From contig CAVZBW010000002.1 in assembly GCA_963773635.1 (NCBI GenBank), forward strand, positions 1,103,389 to 1,167,388: a stretch of DNA of 64,000 nucleotides. The letters are read 5' to 3'. Shown piece after piece: positions 7,091-16,224 of this stretch. This stretch comes from CAVZBW01 sp963773635 (GTDB taxonomy: Bacteria; Actinomycetota; Acidimicrobiia; Acidimicrobiales; RAAP-2). The translations under genes were made by a program, and so were the position numbers. The notes under the pieces were generated by a model. That model saw only the letters and a program-made list of their open reading frames with translations. It ran no database searches and was not told the origin of the DNA. How positions within the stretch are numbered: the first letter of the stretch is position 1; every line of letters begins with the position of its first letter.

Positions 7091-9725
7091 ACTCGTGATC
7101 CCGGGCAGTTGAGGCGCGTCTGAGACGATCCGGTCCGAGCAGCCCAAGAAGGCTGGCTCGTGACACGGCGTCAGCTCGAGACGAGACCCCGAGCTTTGCG
7201 TAGATGCCCTTCAGGTGGGATTTGACCGTGTTCACCGACATGAAGCACTCCCTGGCCATCTCGCTATTGGTGAGGCGCGAGGGCAAGAATCGCAGCACGG
7301 ACAGCTCGCGCTCACTGAGGACCACTGTCGACTGACGAAGACCACCATGGGCTCTCGACGGCGCCCCGAGCGCCAACGCCAGGCTGGCGCCGGCCTCGGT
7401 CCGGAGCGACTCCGCCGCAGCTCGTGCCAGGCGAGCCACGACGTCGCCCTCTTCGAGAACCGCCCGGACCAGGTGCTCTGGAGCAGCGAGCTCGACTGCC
7501 CGCCTCACGTGCATCGAGGCGTCCTCATTGCTCACCAAGGCACCGCGAGCGAGGAGCAGCTCGGCGACGATTCGGTCTCGCCTCGTCGGAAGCGTGGCTT
7601 GGGTGATCCGCCGCGTCGCTGCATCAGTGCGGCCGCACGCCAGGTCGAGGCGGGTCCGCAGGAGAGTGTGGCTCGAGCCGTTCAGGGGAAGCCGGGCAAT
7701 CAGATCGGCGGCTTCAGGGGTCTCGCCCAATTCGAGGTGCCAGCGAGCGGCAGCAGCGTCCACCATCTGCCGCAAAGGGGATCTGGGGGCATGGTCGGTG
7801 AGCTTGTGCAGGTTCCCAACGATGGCGAAGACGTCGTCGAGATCGCCACAGACCGCGGTCCTCCGCACCTTTTCGAGGTCCAGCATCACTCGGTAGGGCA
7901 AAGCCTGCTCACGACCCTGCAGGATCTCCTCCAGGCGTCCGATCGTCTCAGTCGCCTCGGTGAGATCGTTCCGGTCGATGTGGGTGCCGACCAGGGCGAG
8001 ATGGGCGTCGAGCGCCCCGAAATGGGTGTCGAGGCCGAAGGCGCGCGCCGCGTTGAGGGCACTCTGTGCCTCGCTTATGGCTTCGATGAGGTTGCCCTGA
8101 CGCACGGCGATGCGCGCCGCCAGCGCCGGCGCGAGCACGAGAGTGGCGATCTCGTCTCCCGGAGAGCCGGCGTGGAGCACCCGGTCGGCTTCGCCGGGGT
8201 CGTCCACGAGCAGGTAGCCGCGGACCAGGTTCATTCGTGTTCGGGCGCCAACGATCCCGAGGTCGCATCCCTGTTCGACCGCATCAAGGGCCCTACGACC
8301 GGCATCGATCTCCTCGGCGATCTCGCCGGTCGTGGTGAAGCCAAGGAGTCGTATTGCGTCGAGGGTGGCCAGGTCTTTCGGTTCAGGCTCGGAGGCCTCA
8401 GCGATCCTGAGCGCCGCCCGTTGGAGCCAGGGGAGCCCTTCGTTGGCCCGGCCGCAGAGGCCGAGGGCGAGGGCATAGGTGAGCATGTGGGAGGCCGAGT
8501 CATTGACCAGTTCTTGGGGGAAGAGGCTGACCAAAGCCGACACACTGCCGATGTCGCCGTGATCATGGCGACGGAAGGCAGCCAGGAACAGGAGCGAGAA
8601 GGCCTGGTCTACATCGCCGGCAGCGAGGAGGCAGCGGACCGCACCCACGATGTCGCCGCGGCCCTCCAGGACCACGGCGGCGGTCCGATTGAGCGCTGGC
8701 ACCTCTTGGGGGTAGCGCCGACCCAGCTCGGCGCGGAGCATCTGGGCCAGCAGGGGATGGTAGCGATAGGTGCTCCGATCTGGTCGGGTAGCAATGACGA
8801 ACTTAAGCTCGGCTTCCATCCCTCGGAGCACTTCTCCGCTGTCGCTCCGTCCCGACAAGGCGTCGCAGAGCTCCGAATCGAGCACGTCTGTGACGGACGT
8901 GCGTAGGAGGAAGTCCGCCAGTTCGTCTGGCGCCCGGTGGAGGACTTCCTCGGCTAGGAGATCGGCAACGACGGCGTCCCGACCTGAGAACTCCTCGATG
9001 GCACCCGCGAGGTCGGCGCGGTTCTTGAGCCCGGCAACCGCCAGACGGAGGGCGGCGACCCAACCTTCGGTGTGGTGCCAGAGTAGCTCCACCTCGCTCG
9101 TACTGAGGCGGTGCTCGTCGAGGGCAACAAGGAGTGAGGCGGTCTCAGGCAAGGTGCACGCCAGATCGCGATGGCGGAGTTCGACCAGCCAAGACCGGCC
9201 ACGCCAACGTCCGATGGGCATACTCGGGTCGGCGCGGCTGGTGAGCAACATCCTTGAGCCTTCGGGGAGGTGATCTATGACGAAGCTGAGGTCCTCGATG
9301 ATCGCCCGATTGTGGAGGCAGTGGACGTCGTCAAGCACGATTACGATCGGACCTTCGAGGGCTGACCACTCGATCAGCAGCCGATCGAAGAAGTCCGGCC
9401 GAACACGATGCCCGTCAGTTGCCGCCGCCACAGAATCGGTGAAGCCACCCGGTGCCGCTCGGTCCAAGGCGAGCGCGAAGGTGAGCCAGAACCGTCCGGG
9501 CCGGTCGTCGTTGGTGTCGAGGGTGACCCATTCTCGGGCGACGGTCCCCAGGGCCTTGAACCACTGGGCCACCAGTACGGTCTTGCCCGTGGCTGCCCCG
9601 CCAGTCACGAGCGCCACCCGCCAGTCGGCTCGGGCCAGTTCTTCGGTCAAGCGTGGTCGCTCGATGGCCCGAGTCGGCACGACGGGGCACCCGAACTTGG
9701 AATGCGGAATTGCCCTAAAAGGCAT
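7074..9725 (-). CDS. MalT/LAL-type LuxR family transcriptional regulator
   Basis: Large ATP-binding LuxR-type regulator, about 883 residues. The N-terminal NTPase has Walker A GGAATGKTVLVAQW and Walker B IVIVLDDVHCL. A long helical TPR-like middle follows. The C-terminal HTH is LSERELSVLRFLPSRLTNSE then VNTVKSHLKGIYAKLGVSSR, with the canonical LuxR helices. ATG 9725 is preferred over the upstream start because a GAGG site precedes it and MPFRAIPHSKF begins the conserved part. A strong palindrome lies about 150 bases upstream, between this gene and the divergent small gene at 9918. Autoregulation is plausible but not shown. Confidence 0.9.
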   Translation of the reverse strand: MPFRAIPHSKFGCPVVPTRAIERPRLTEELARADWRVALVTGGAATGKTVLVAQWFKALGTVAREWVTLDTNDDRPGRFWLTFALALDRAAPGGFTDSVAAATDGHRVRPDFFDRLLIEWSALEGPIVIVLDDVHCLHNRAIIEDLSFVIDHLPEGSRMLLTSRADPSMPIGRWRGRSWLVELRHRDLACTLPETASLLVALDEHRLSTSEVELLWHHTEGWVAALRLAVAGLKNRADLAGAIEEFSGRDAVVADLLAEEVLHRAPDELADFLLRTSVTDVLDSELCDALSGRSDSGEVLRGMEAELKFVIATRPDRSTYRYHPLLAQMLRAELGRRYPQEVPALNRTAAVVLEGRGDIVGAVRCLLAAGDVDQAFSLLFLAAFRRHDHGDIGSVSALVSLFPQELVNDSASHMLTYALALGLCGRANEGLPWLQRAALRIAEASEPEPKDLATLDAIRLLGFTTTGEIAEEIDAGRRALDAVEQGCDLGIVGARTRMNLVRGYLLVDDPGEADRVLHAGSPGDEIATLVLAPALAARIAVRQGNLIEAISEAQSALNAARAFGLDTHFGALDAHLALVGTHIDRNDLTEATETIGRLEEILQGREQALPYRVMLDLEKVRRTAVCGDLDDVFAIVGNLHKLTDHAPRSPLRQMVDAAAARWHLELGETPEAADLIARLPLNGSSHTLLRTRLDLACGRTDAATRRITQATLPTRRDRIVAELLLARGALVSNEDASMHVRRAVELAAPEHLVRAVLEEGDVVARLARAAAESLRTEAGASLALALGAPSRAHGGLRQSTVVLSERELSVLRFLPSRLTNSEMARECFMSVNTVKSHLKGIYAKLGVSSRADAVSRASLLGLLGPDRLRRASTARDHEFTHSG

Positions 9726-9864
9726 GACCCGCCTCGCTTGACCGAGGACCCATGTTCGCCATTGAACCGCGTCCGAGGACACGCCCTTAGGGCCGAAGGT
9801 CCCGATCAGAGCGTGGTTCCGCGCCATAGGGCCAATCCGGGCCGTCTCCAGGGCCGGTTCCCTT

Positions 9865-9940
9865 CCCACCCGAACCGGGTGAGGACAGGTCACCCGGTTC
9901 GAGCCTTACCTGAAGAGATGAAGGCGCAAGAAGGGGCCGC
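9865..9940 (+). repeat. 75-bp palindromic element, copy B
   Basis: Matches the reverse complement of 1553-1627 over about 75 bases. It holds the inverted repeat CGAACCGGGTGA (9871-9882) / TCACCCGGTTCG (9890-9901). Similarity continues through the start region of the downstream small gene (..CTGAAGAG-start-AAGG..GCAAGA). It lies between the divergent LuxR regulator and the small gene, so it may be a shared operator. Confidence 0.7.
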
Positions 9941-10133
9941 TTATGGCTTTGTGATCACCATTCGCGGCGCCGCGGGCCCCGCGGTGTGCGCCGCTTTTGA
10001 GGACGTGGAGCTGACCGTGGTGGATGACACGACGGTCCTGCATCGCTCGCCAGGTGATCAGGCGGTCCTCCACGGGCTTCTTCAGCGAATCCAGGACCTG
10101 GGCCTCGAGATCATCGAGCTGCACCGAACGTAG
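9918..10133 (+). CDS. Small conserved-looking protein of unknown function
   Basis: Seventy-one residues beginning MKAQEGAAYGFVITIRGAAG and ending GLLQRIQDLGLEIIELHRT. A predicted beta-strand/helix alternation with a core LTVVDDTTVLHRSPGDQAVL looks like a small alpha/beta domain. I do not recognise a named family. ATG 9918 has only a weak GAAGAG close upstream; GTG 9951 is an alternative. The first codons resemble a short GTG frame in the copy A element near 1570, so both may descend from one duplicated gene start. Confidence 0.6.
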   Translation: MKAQEGAAYGFVITIRGAAGPAVCAAFEDVELTVVDDTTVLHRSPGDQAVLHGLLQRIQDLGLEIIELHRT

Positions 10134-10319
10134 GCGGAACCGACATGATGCTCGCCACCTGCGCGAGGACCGACAACCCGCCAGTTGGGTAGCTGACCTT
10201 GACGATCGACCCGGCGTGACTGTCCTGAAGGCGGGTACCGGACGAGTCAGCGGCTCCGTCGAACTCGTGGATGACGCCATCGAGGTCGTCTCGAACGCTC
10301 GAGTGCTCTTGGATATGGC

Positions 10320-10718
10320 GTGGTGGGCCTGGTGACCTACGACCAGCTCATTTCGGATGCTGTCAAAGTCGTCGAAGCGGCTGGCGCGACGATCATGATC
10401 GTCGGAGGGTTATGGGCTCTCGTCGAATACGCGATATCGATGTTGCGCTCCGCCTCCGGACGCGAAGCCTATCGACAACTCCGTCAACGGCTCGGCCACA
10501 CGATTCTCCTTGGGCTGGAGGTCCTCATCGTCGGCGACATCGTGCGGACCATCATTGTCGATCCGACCATCGACAGTGTGGCCGTATTGGGCGCCATCGT
10601 GATAATCCGGATCGTCCTCAGCTTCTCGCTGGAGGTAGAAATCGACGGGGTGTGGCCTTGGAACCGATGGCGCCTGGAGAAGCAAACCAACGATGGGGAA
10701 CCGCCAGACTCTTCCTGA
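10320..10718 (+). CDS. DUF1622 family membrane protein
   Basis: About 132 residues with three hydrophobic helices (GATIMIVGGLWALVEYAI, HTILLGLEVLIVGDIVRTII, VAVLGAIVIIRIVLSFSLE). The family signature AYRQLRQRLGHTILLGLE and a C-terminal SLEVEIDGVWPWNRW mark DUF1622, an uncharacterised bacterial inner-membrane family. Start GTG 10320 or GTG 10332 are both possible. It shares the interval between the small gene and a strong bidirectional hairpin. Confidence 0.85.
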   Translation: MVGLVTYDQLISDAVKVVEAAGATIMIVGGLWALVEYAISMLRSASGREAYRQLRQRLGHTILLGLEVLIVGDIVRTIIVDPTIDSVAVLGAIVIIRIVLSFSLEVEIDGVWPWNRWRLEKQTNDGEPPDSS

Positions 10719-10841
10719 AACCGTTATCGGCGGACAGACCTCCTTGGGGTAGGAGGTGAGTCGGCATTCGATTCCTGGCCGGCAGACATGTGAAGCTCCG
10801 CCCCTTCAATCCAGCCTGAGCATCCCGCTTCGTCTAGTGCT

Positions 10842-10895
10842 GCTCAGGATCACAGATCGAAATGGTCTGCCAAGTCGATCTGTGATCCGGTGAGC
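10842..10895. terminator. Strong hairpin, probable bidirectional terminator
   Basis: Perfect 14-bp inverted repeat GGATCACAGATCGA / TCGATCTGTGATCC with a 14-base loop, extended by GCTCA/TGAGC around a two-base bulge. It lies between the convergent ends of the DUF1622 gene and the second DUF1269-like gene. There is no long T tract, so efficiency is unknown. Confidence 0.6.
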
Positions 10896-10902
10896 ATCTG
10901 AG

Positions 10903-11412
10903 TTAGCTGACTTCCTTGGCTGCCTCCTGAACGGCCTTGTCGATGTCCTTGGGCTTCACGTCCAGCTCCTTGGCGACCTGCTTTTCCGCTTTCAATCCAG
11001 CCTTGTCCACGGCCTCCTGAATGGTGCTCTCCCCGACAATGACAAGGGCGGCCTGACCTGCGTCGATCAGGTCACCGAACTCCTTTACGTCAGCTCGGGA
11101 CATCCCGCGCCAGAGGTGGCCGCTCACTGCACCCACGGCTGCGCCGGCGGCGGTGGTGACGACGATGGCGGGCGGGAAGATAATGCCGATGAGCGCACCG
11201 ACGGCTGCGCCGCCCCAGCCCCCGTGCCGGGTAGCCATTTCGTCCTTGCTGACATGGACTGTGCCGCTGTCGTCCTTGGTCACTACCGAAGCGTCGTAGG
11301 TGCCCACGGCCCCAACGGCGTGAAGGTCCTTCACGACGTCATAGTCGCTACGCGCCGCCACCTCGTTCGGATAGGTACCGATGAAGATAAACACTGAATC
11401 GGGCTTCGCCAT
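10903..11412 (-). CDS. DUF1269-like glycine-zipper protein, second copy
   Basis: Intact 169-residue paralogue of 6380-6888. It starts MAKPDSVFIFIGTYPNE, then RSDYDVVKDLHAVGAVGTY, a glycine-rich segment GGAAVGALIGIIFPPAIVV followed by AAGAAVGAVSGHLWRGM, and the tail KELDVKPKDIDKAVQEAA. The intact frame shows where the first copy is broken. The ATG is preceded by AAAGGACAAGATC. The function is unknown; the small hydrophobic centre suggests membrane association. Confidence 0.85.
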   Translation of the reverse strand: MAKPDSVFIFIGTYPNEVAARSDYDVVKDLHAVGAVGTYDASVVTKDDSGTVHVSKDEMATRHGGWGGAAVGALIGIIFPPAIVVTTAAGAAVGAVSGHLWRGMSRADVKEFGDLIDAGQAALVIVGESTIQEAVDKAGLKAEKQVAKELDVKPKDIDKAVQEAAKEVS

Positions 11413-11539
11413 GATCTTGTCCTTTGCTCACGGTCGGGAGATTTACCCTTGACCGCGGAACCATCTTGGTCGTCAAGACCTACTGAGGCTAGGGGCATAG
11501 GTCCTTGAGTCCGAGACCGGCGCTGCTGTCAGCAAGGGA

Positions 11540-11885
11540 GGACGGAGGCGCTCGGCGGCGGGGTGCTGGCCTTCGCCATCACGTTGCTGGTGCTCAAGCT
11601 CGCGCTCAGGCCTCCCGACTCGCCATGGCACCAATTCTGCGTGACCGGCCAGCATTCCTCGTCTACGTCAGAAGTGTCCTGACGATCGGCGTGGCGTGGA
11701 TCGCCCATGGCAGTCTCCCCGATGACCTGGGAGCGGTTCGACCGGATCTTTCTCCGACTGAATGTTGAATTTCTGCTCATCATTACGCTTCTACCGTTCC
11801 CACTCGACTCGCCTTGGAGAACAGCACGTCCTGGCAACGGCTAGCCGTTACCGTGTACGGGCTGACGGTGCTGACCCATCGAGCC
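11540..11885 (+). pseudogene. Decayed TMEM175/DUF1211-type gene
   Basis: Several frames together encode a shortened TMEM175 protein. From 11545 the sequence reads EALGGGVLAFAITLLVLKLA then LRPPDSP. It continues in another frame as AFLVYVRSVLTIGVAWIAHG, then DRIFLRLNVEFLLIITLLPF, and finally VTVYGLTVLTH. These align piece by piece with the intact gene at 1854-2456. The hallmark FSDG has become LGGG and no start codon is evident. With at least three breaks and lost motif residues, this is better explained by decay than by sequencing error alone. Confidence 0.65.
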
Positions 11886-12514
11886 CCACACCTGCGGCGG
11901 CGGGGCGGGGCATGTGAGGCTTGATCTGCCGAAGGGGCGCAGTGTCGTTTCCTACGATAAATTCGAACCCCAAGGCGTGGATGCCGAAGGGGGCGAGATG
12001 CACAAGCCAAACCACCTCCTCAAGTCCGACGTACGGGACAAACTCTCATGGGATTTCGTTGATCGCCTCTGGGGAGTTTCGGGAAATCGGCGGCACTCCC
12101 TCCTGCCGCAGTCCACACGTCCAGACCAAAGCCGACACAAACTGCCGCCATGGCAAGGGGGATGGCCCGGAAGATGAAGCTCACCACATAGTTCACAGGA
12201 TGAACCTCCTACTCCGACAGATTCGCCAATCCTTGACCAGGTTCGGGACGACCACAAGCGCCACTCAAGCCGAGCGGTTTCGATCGACTGACGACTGAGC
12301 TGCGTGCTCACCTCAATCAAGCGATACAGTGACCGTGAGCTCCCTGCACGCGGCCAGCGTCCGACTCGGTTGGAATAGTTTCTTGTTCCCCGGAGATCAC
12401 GACTAGTCCGCCGGACTTCCTAGCCGCTCCTTAGTGCCACACTTTTGTGCATCGTGGAAGCCGAGATACGACTGCCCCGTACGCTGGCACTCTGTCTACA
12501 GACCGTTGTGTTCT
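11886..12514. other. Gene-free interval
   Basis: About 630 bases between the TMEM175 remnant and the aquaporin gene. Short open frames exist on both strands but none shows a recognisable motif, a good ribosome site or an even protein-like composition. I see no RNA gene or strong repeat. Confidence 0.5.
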
Positions 12515-13420
12515 TCAGGTCGTCTTTTCCGGTGATGGAGGTGCTGGGTCGGAAGCACCGATGGTTTGGGGACGCCACTCCGTACCGAGCGTCCCCTGTG
12601 CTGCATGGGTTCCCGATCTGCCACCACCCGGACCACGCAACACGTACGCGATTCCAACCGCGATGGCACCGCCAGCAATCGGTCCTGCCAAGTACACCCA
12701 CCACGATGTCCAATCACTGAAGACGAGGGCTGGCCCGAGCGAACGGGCAGGATTCATGGATGCCCCGCTGACCGGTGCAGCCCACAGTCCAGCGAGCGCG
12801 ATGTAAAACCCGACGCCGAGGGCCGCAATTGGACCGAGCTGCTGAGCACCCGATGCGGTGCCAAGGATGACGCTCACCAGCCCGGCGGTGAGGACCATCT
12901 CAGTCAAGAAGGCCGTCAGATTGGTGACACCATGGCCAGGCAGTGTCAGTCCTGCTGGACCGAACTTGCCCAGCATCCCCCACAGGAGGAGTGCGGCGAG
13001 GCTGGCTCCTACGAACTGAGCGACGATGTATGCCGGAACACGTTTCCAGGGGAAGTCACCTCGTCCTGCGAACGCCAACGTGACCGCCGGATTGAGATGT
13101 GCACCGGACACGGCCCCCATGAAGAGGATGATCGCGGCGACCATCAGGCCCGGGGCCACCACACGGACGGCCAAGGGGATGGAGCCAGGGAATCGGGCAT
13201 CGACGATGCTGCCACCGACAGCAACCAGAACAAGAAAGAAGGTCCCCAGGACCTCAGAGAAGAGTCGTCGTCCCTCGTAGCGGTCATCCCAGAAGTCGAA
13301 CGCCCGTGCGACGGAGTTCGGTTGCCCCATGGAACTCAGCGAAACTCCTGCGCGGACGAGCTGTTCCTGGTGCCGAGCAACCTCTTGTCGGACGGTCGCT
13401 TCTGTCTGCTGGGTCGTCAT
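12515..13420 (-). CDS. MIP family aquaporin/glycerol channel
   Basis: Major intrinsic protein, about 301 residues, with a cytoplasmic N-terminal extension of some 50 residues and six transmembrane helices. Both pore motifs are present: SGAHLNPAVTLAF in the first half and SGASMNPARSLGPAL in the second. The EVLGTFFLVLVAVGG first helix is typical. The residues around the second NPA (W-V-Y-L-AGP) look more AqpZ-like, but substrate choice is uncertain. ATG 13420 follows GGGAG. The hydrophilic C-terminal tail is proline-rich. Confidence 0.93.
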   Translation of the reverse strand: MTTQQTEATVRQEVARHQEQLVRAGVSLSSMGQPNSVARAFDFWDDRYEGRRLFSEVLGTFFLVLVAVGGSIVDARFPGSIPLAVRVVAPGLMVAAIILFMGAVSGAHLNPAVTLAFAGRGDFPWKRVPAYIVAQFVGASLAALLLWGMLGKFGPAGLTLPGHGVTNLTAFLTEMVLTAGLVSVILGTASGAQQLGPIAALGVGFYIALAGLWAAPVSGASMNPARSLGPALVFSDWTSWWVYLAGPIAGGAIAVGIAYVLRGPGGGRSGTHAAQGTLGTEWRPQTIGASDPAPPSPEKTT

Positions 13421-13477
13421 TGTGTCTCCCTTCTCATTCCCCTGCGCAATGGTCGTCGACTCTAACTCGGGACCTTC

Positions 13478-13822
13478 TTGAAATTCTCTGGGCACTGTCC
13501 CGTGGGCAACTCGTTGGATATGGTCTCACTAGTGGCCGACCTTCCCGTGACCGCCGTTGGTTACTGGATAGCCAGCCCGACAACCCTGCGGCCGCGGAAA
13601 TACCGAAGGGTCTGCAGTGCTGCCGGAGTAAGCCCCACCGACCGAGGCTGGGGGTTCCTCCGCTGCCTCGACAAGGACGGGCAACGGATCACCCTGGTGA
13701 CCGAGGACGTGGACTACATGGATTTGCTCATAGCTGGCAGAAAGGCTGGGGCACTTGAGGACCTTGACGTGTCCGTCGCCACGTTCCCCATTATTAGGGC
13801 GGGCTGGCCGGACGACTGGTAG
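13478..13822 (+). CDS. Hypothetical protein
   Basis: A frame of up to 114 residues ending RITLVTEDVDYMDLLIAGRK then ALEDLDVSVATFP. The second half has a protein-like composition with alternating charged and hydrophobic residues; the first part is less convincing. I do not recognise a family. It is divergent from the aquaporin gene and may be a remnant or a gene with a later start. Confidence 0.4.
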   Translation: MKFSGHCPVGNSLDMVSLVADLPVTAVGYWIASPTTLRPRKYRRVCSAAGVSPTDRGWGFLRCLDKDGQRITLVTEDVDYMDLLIAGRKAGALEDLDVSVATFPIIRAGWPDDW

Positions 13823-13934
13823 CAGACAGCTCCCGCTCTTCAGCTTCGCCGGAGTCAATCAAGTTGGCGTTGTCTCTCGTTGAAAACCATGGCCAGCTTG
13901 AAGCCATGACACCACCCAAGCGGTAGTGGTCGAG

Positions 13935-13983
13935 GTGCCCCAGTTCGCCGGGACGGTGGGGGCACTTCGGCACTTCGGGGCAG
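13935..13983 (+). repeat. Dispersed intergenic repeat, copy 1
   Basis: Member of a family beginning GTGCCCC(A/C)GTTCGCCGGGA and ending near TTCGGCACTTCGGGG. The outer TGCCCC/GGGGCA parts can pair, so the unit could fold. It lies in the intergenic stretch before the acetyltransferase gene. Confidence 0.5.
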
Positions 13984-14022
13984 GGGAGGACGCGGTCGGA
14001 GATTGCGACAGGATGACCGTCA

Positions 14023-14484
14023 GTGATAATCAGGCGCGCTCGTGTCGATGAAGCTGGTCCGATTGCGGCCGTCTGGCTTCGGTCGAGAACAGCATCTGCA
14101 CCCGACATCCCGGCGCCCGCTCAAGCCGACGATGAAGTACGTATCTGGTTCGAAGAGGTCGTGCTGTCGACGAAGGAGGTCTGGGTGGCCGAGGATACCG
14201 ACGCGATCGTGGCGCTCCTCGTCCTCGAGGAGGAGTGGATCGACCAGCTCTACGTCGATCCCGATCGAGTCGGGCAGGGTGTCGGCGAACTGCTGATGGC
14301 CATCGCTAAGGAACAACATCCTGACGGGCTCAAGCTGTGGACGTTTGCAGCCAATGCCGGTGCCCGGCGTTTCTACGAGCGGCACGGCTTCGTCGCTACG
14401 GCATCAACCGAGGGCGATAACGAGGAAGGTGCCCCCGACATTCGCTACGAGTGGCCGAAACGGGAACTCGGCCCCGCCCCGTAA
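14023..14484 (+). CDS. GNAT family N-acetyltransferase
   Basis: About 153 residues with the GNAT fold. The start VIIRRARVDEAGPIAAVW is typical. WIDQLYVDPDRVGQGVGELL carries the acetyl-CoA binding Q-x-x-G-x-G loop (motif A), and ANAGARRFYERHGFVATAS is motif B. Start GTG 14023 begins the first beta strand. The substrate cannot be predicted. It precedes the recombinase gene by about 70 bases, without evident functional link. Confidence 0.9.
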   Translation: MIIRRARVDEAGPIAAVWLRSRTASAPDIPAPAQADDEVRIWFEEVVLSTKEVWVAEDTDAIVALLVLEEEWIDQLYVDPDRVGQGVGELLMAIAKEQHPDGLKLWTFAANAGARRFYERHGFVATASTEGDNEEGAPDIRYEWPKRELGPAP

Positions 14485-14552
14485 CGCCGGCTGGGTGGCC
14501 AGGCGTCGATGTGAGGGCTTGGCTGATTCTCCCATGACCAGGAGGATCCGCT

Positions 14553-15465
14553 ATGACCAGCCCCGACACCTCATCGACGTCGATCCAGACGCCAGAACCT
14601 GACTACCTCACTGACCCGGCCTACATGGCCGCGGCAGCGTTCCTAGCTCGCTACAGGAACCGCACGCTTGACGCCTACCGCCATGACCTGCGCGGCTACT
14701 TCCAGTGGGCCGCCGGACTTGACCTCGATGTGCTCGAGGCCACCCGACCTCACATCGAGCTGTACCGCGGCTGGCTCGGGGAGCGCTGTTTGGCTGCGTC
14801 CACCATTGACCGGCGCCTCTCCACAGTTTGCGGGTTCTACCGCTTCGCCCCCATCGATGGGCGCGTCGTATCGAACCCGGCCCAGTACGTGCGCCGACCC
14901 CAGGTTCACCCTTCGGAAGGTCGCGGCCTCGACCGGTCCGAACTGGGGAGGTTCCGATTCGCCGCGGAGCGCTACGACCACGAACCACTCCGCGCTAGCG
15001 GTCCTGCTCGGCCTGAACGGCCTTCGGGTCTCCGAAGCATGTGCCACCAACATCGAGGACCTCGGAGTCGAGCGTGGCCACCGAACCTTACGGATCCTCG
15101 GGAAGGGCAGTAAGCCCGCCGTCATCCCGCTCGTGCCTCGCACGGCGCGGACCATCGACCTGGCGGTCGGTGAACGCTGCCAGGGCGCGGTCCTGTGCCG
15201 TCGCGACGGTCAACGCCTCGACCGGCGCACTGCTCACCGCTGGGTTCGTTCCATTGGCAAGCGAGCCGGGCTCGGGCTAGTCCACCCGCACATGCTGCGA
15301 GCCGCGTTCATCATGGCCGCCCTCGACGCAGGTGTCCCACTTCGCGACGTGCAGATCGCCGCCCGCCATGCGGATCCTCGTACCACCACGGTCTACGACC
15401 GGCGCCGCCAGAACTTCGACCGCCATGCCGCCTACGTCGTCGTGGGGCTTGTCACGGGCGGATAA
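14553..15465 (+). CDS. Tyrosine recombinase/integrase (one frameshift)
   Basis: Phage-integrase family protein, about 300 residues. The N-terminal core-binding SAM-like domain is in the first frame (FLARYRNRTLDAYRHDLRGY). The catalytic domain continues in the next frame after a break at 14978-14984: LLGLNGLRVSEACATN (first Arg), LRILGKGSKPAVIPLV, HPHMLRAAFIMAALDAGVP, then ARHADPRTTTVYDRR (late His and Tyr). One extra base explains the shift. ATG 14553 follows CAGGAGGATCC. Such stand-alone genes belong to integrative elements or cassette-like systems; no attachment repeat was found beside it. Confidence 0.85.
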
Positions 15466-15478
15466 CGGGTGGACGTTT

Positions 15479-15505
15479 CCGACACCGTTCGGCACCATGG
15501 GGATA
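15479..15505 (+). repeat. Dispersed intergenic repeat, partial copy 3
   Basis: GACACCGTTCGGCACCATGG followed by GGAT matches the second half of the copy at 17240-17290. The first half is degenerate. It lies just after the recombinase stop. Confidence 0.4.
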
Positions 15506-15549
15506 GCTCTCTCCGGCGTCGAGGCACGCGCCGCATTCATCGTCATGGG

Positions 15550-16088
15550 TCATCCCGCGTACCCACGATCGCCGGGCATGCGTCGCACCTTGACTCCGGC
15601 GGCAGTGAGGAACTGGCGGATCTGGGAGGCGTGCTCAAGGACATGCAGCGGCATGCTGCCGACAATCACTCCGTACAGCATGCCGTGGTATCGATGGCCG
15701 CCAGGGAGTGGCCGGGCCGCCGCGTCCTCGGTGAGCGTGTCAAGCGTTGCGCGCACCCTCCCGCGGCAGTAATCGATGTAACCGAGGAGCTCGCCCTTGG
15801 TGAACATACGGTTGGGAAAGGCATAGGTGTTCTCGTCAAAGGGTTGTGGCGGTTTCCACGGCCCGAACTCGGCGGTGAGGTCGTAATCGAGGGTCAGTAG
15901 CGCGTGGTATGCCAGGAACCAGGGGGCTGAGCCGTGCAATCCCCGTGCGGCGTCGGTCCCATGGGCGCCTCGTCCGGCCACAGATCCTTCTCCCACAGGT
16001 CGTCGGGACAATCCGTCAGTGCCGCCTCCATCAGCCGCAGCGCTTCCTCGAAGTTGCTGGCCATGCTCTGCACAAACGGGTTCGCCAC
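15550..16088 (-). CDS. DinB-like four-helix protein (one frameshift)
   Basis: The start is GTG 16088, VANPFVQSMASNFEEALRLM, preceded by GAGG. The frame then breaks near 15942 and continues as APWFLAYHALLTLDYDLTAE ... HGMLYGVIVGSMPLHVLEHA to the stop at 15550. His residues in AYHALLTLDYDL and HVLEHASQIRQ match the metal-binding layout of DinB/YfiT-like proteins. The family includes thiol-dependent transferases, but the role here is unknown. One base change in the CACGGGGATT region restores one frame of about 180 residues. Confidence 0.75.
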
Positions 16089-16224
16089 GCCTCACGTAAT
16101 AGCGCATATCGACGGGTCTGGGGAGCGGCAGCTGTCCCATGCCGAGAGTCCGTCATCCGTGCTGAGGGTGTCCCCGTCCACCGGGCCGAAGCCACCCTCT
16201 CAGATCGGTTTGGATCGTCGACCT

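Noticed and set aside
7215..8906. A 563-residue plus-strand frame opposite the LuxR regulator
   Set aside because: Antisense shadow in high-GC DNA; the minus strand encodes a well-formed LAL regulator.
11914..12320. Several 80-125-residue frames on both strands
   Set aside because: Mutually overlapping, without family motifs or ribosome sites.
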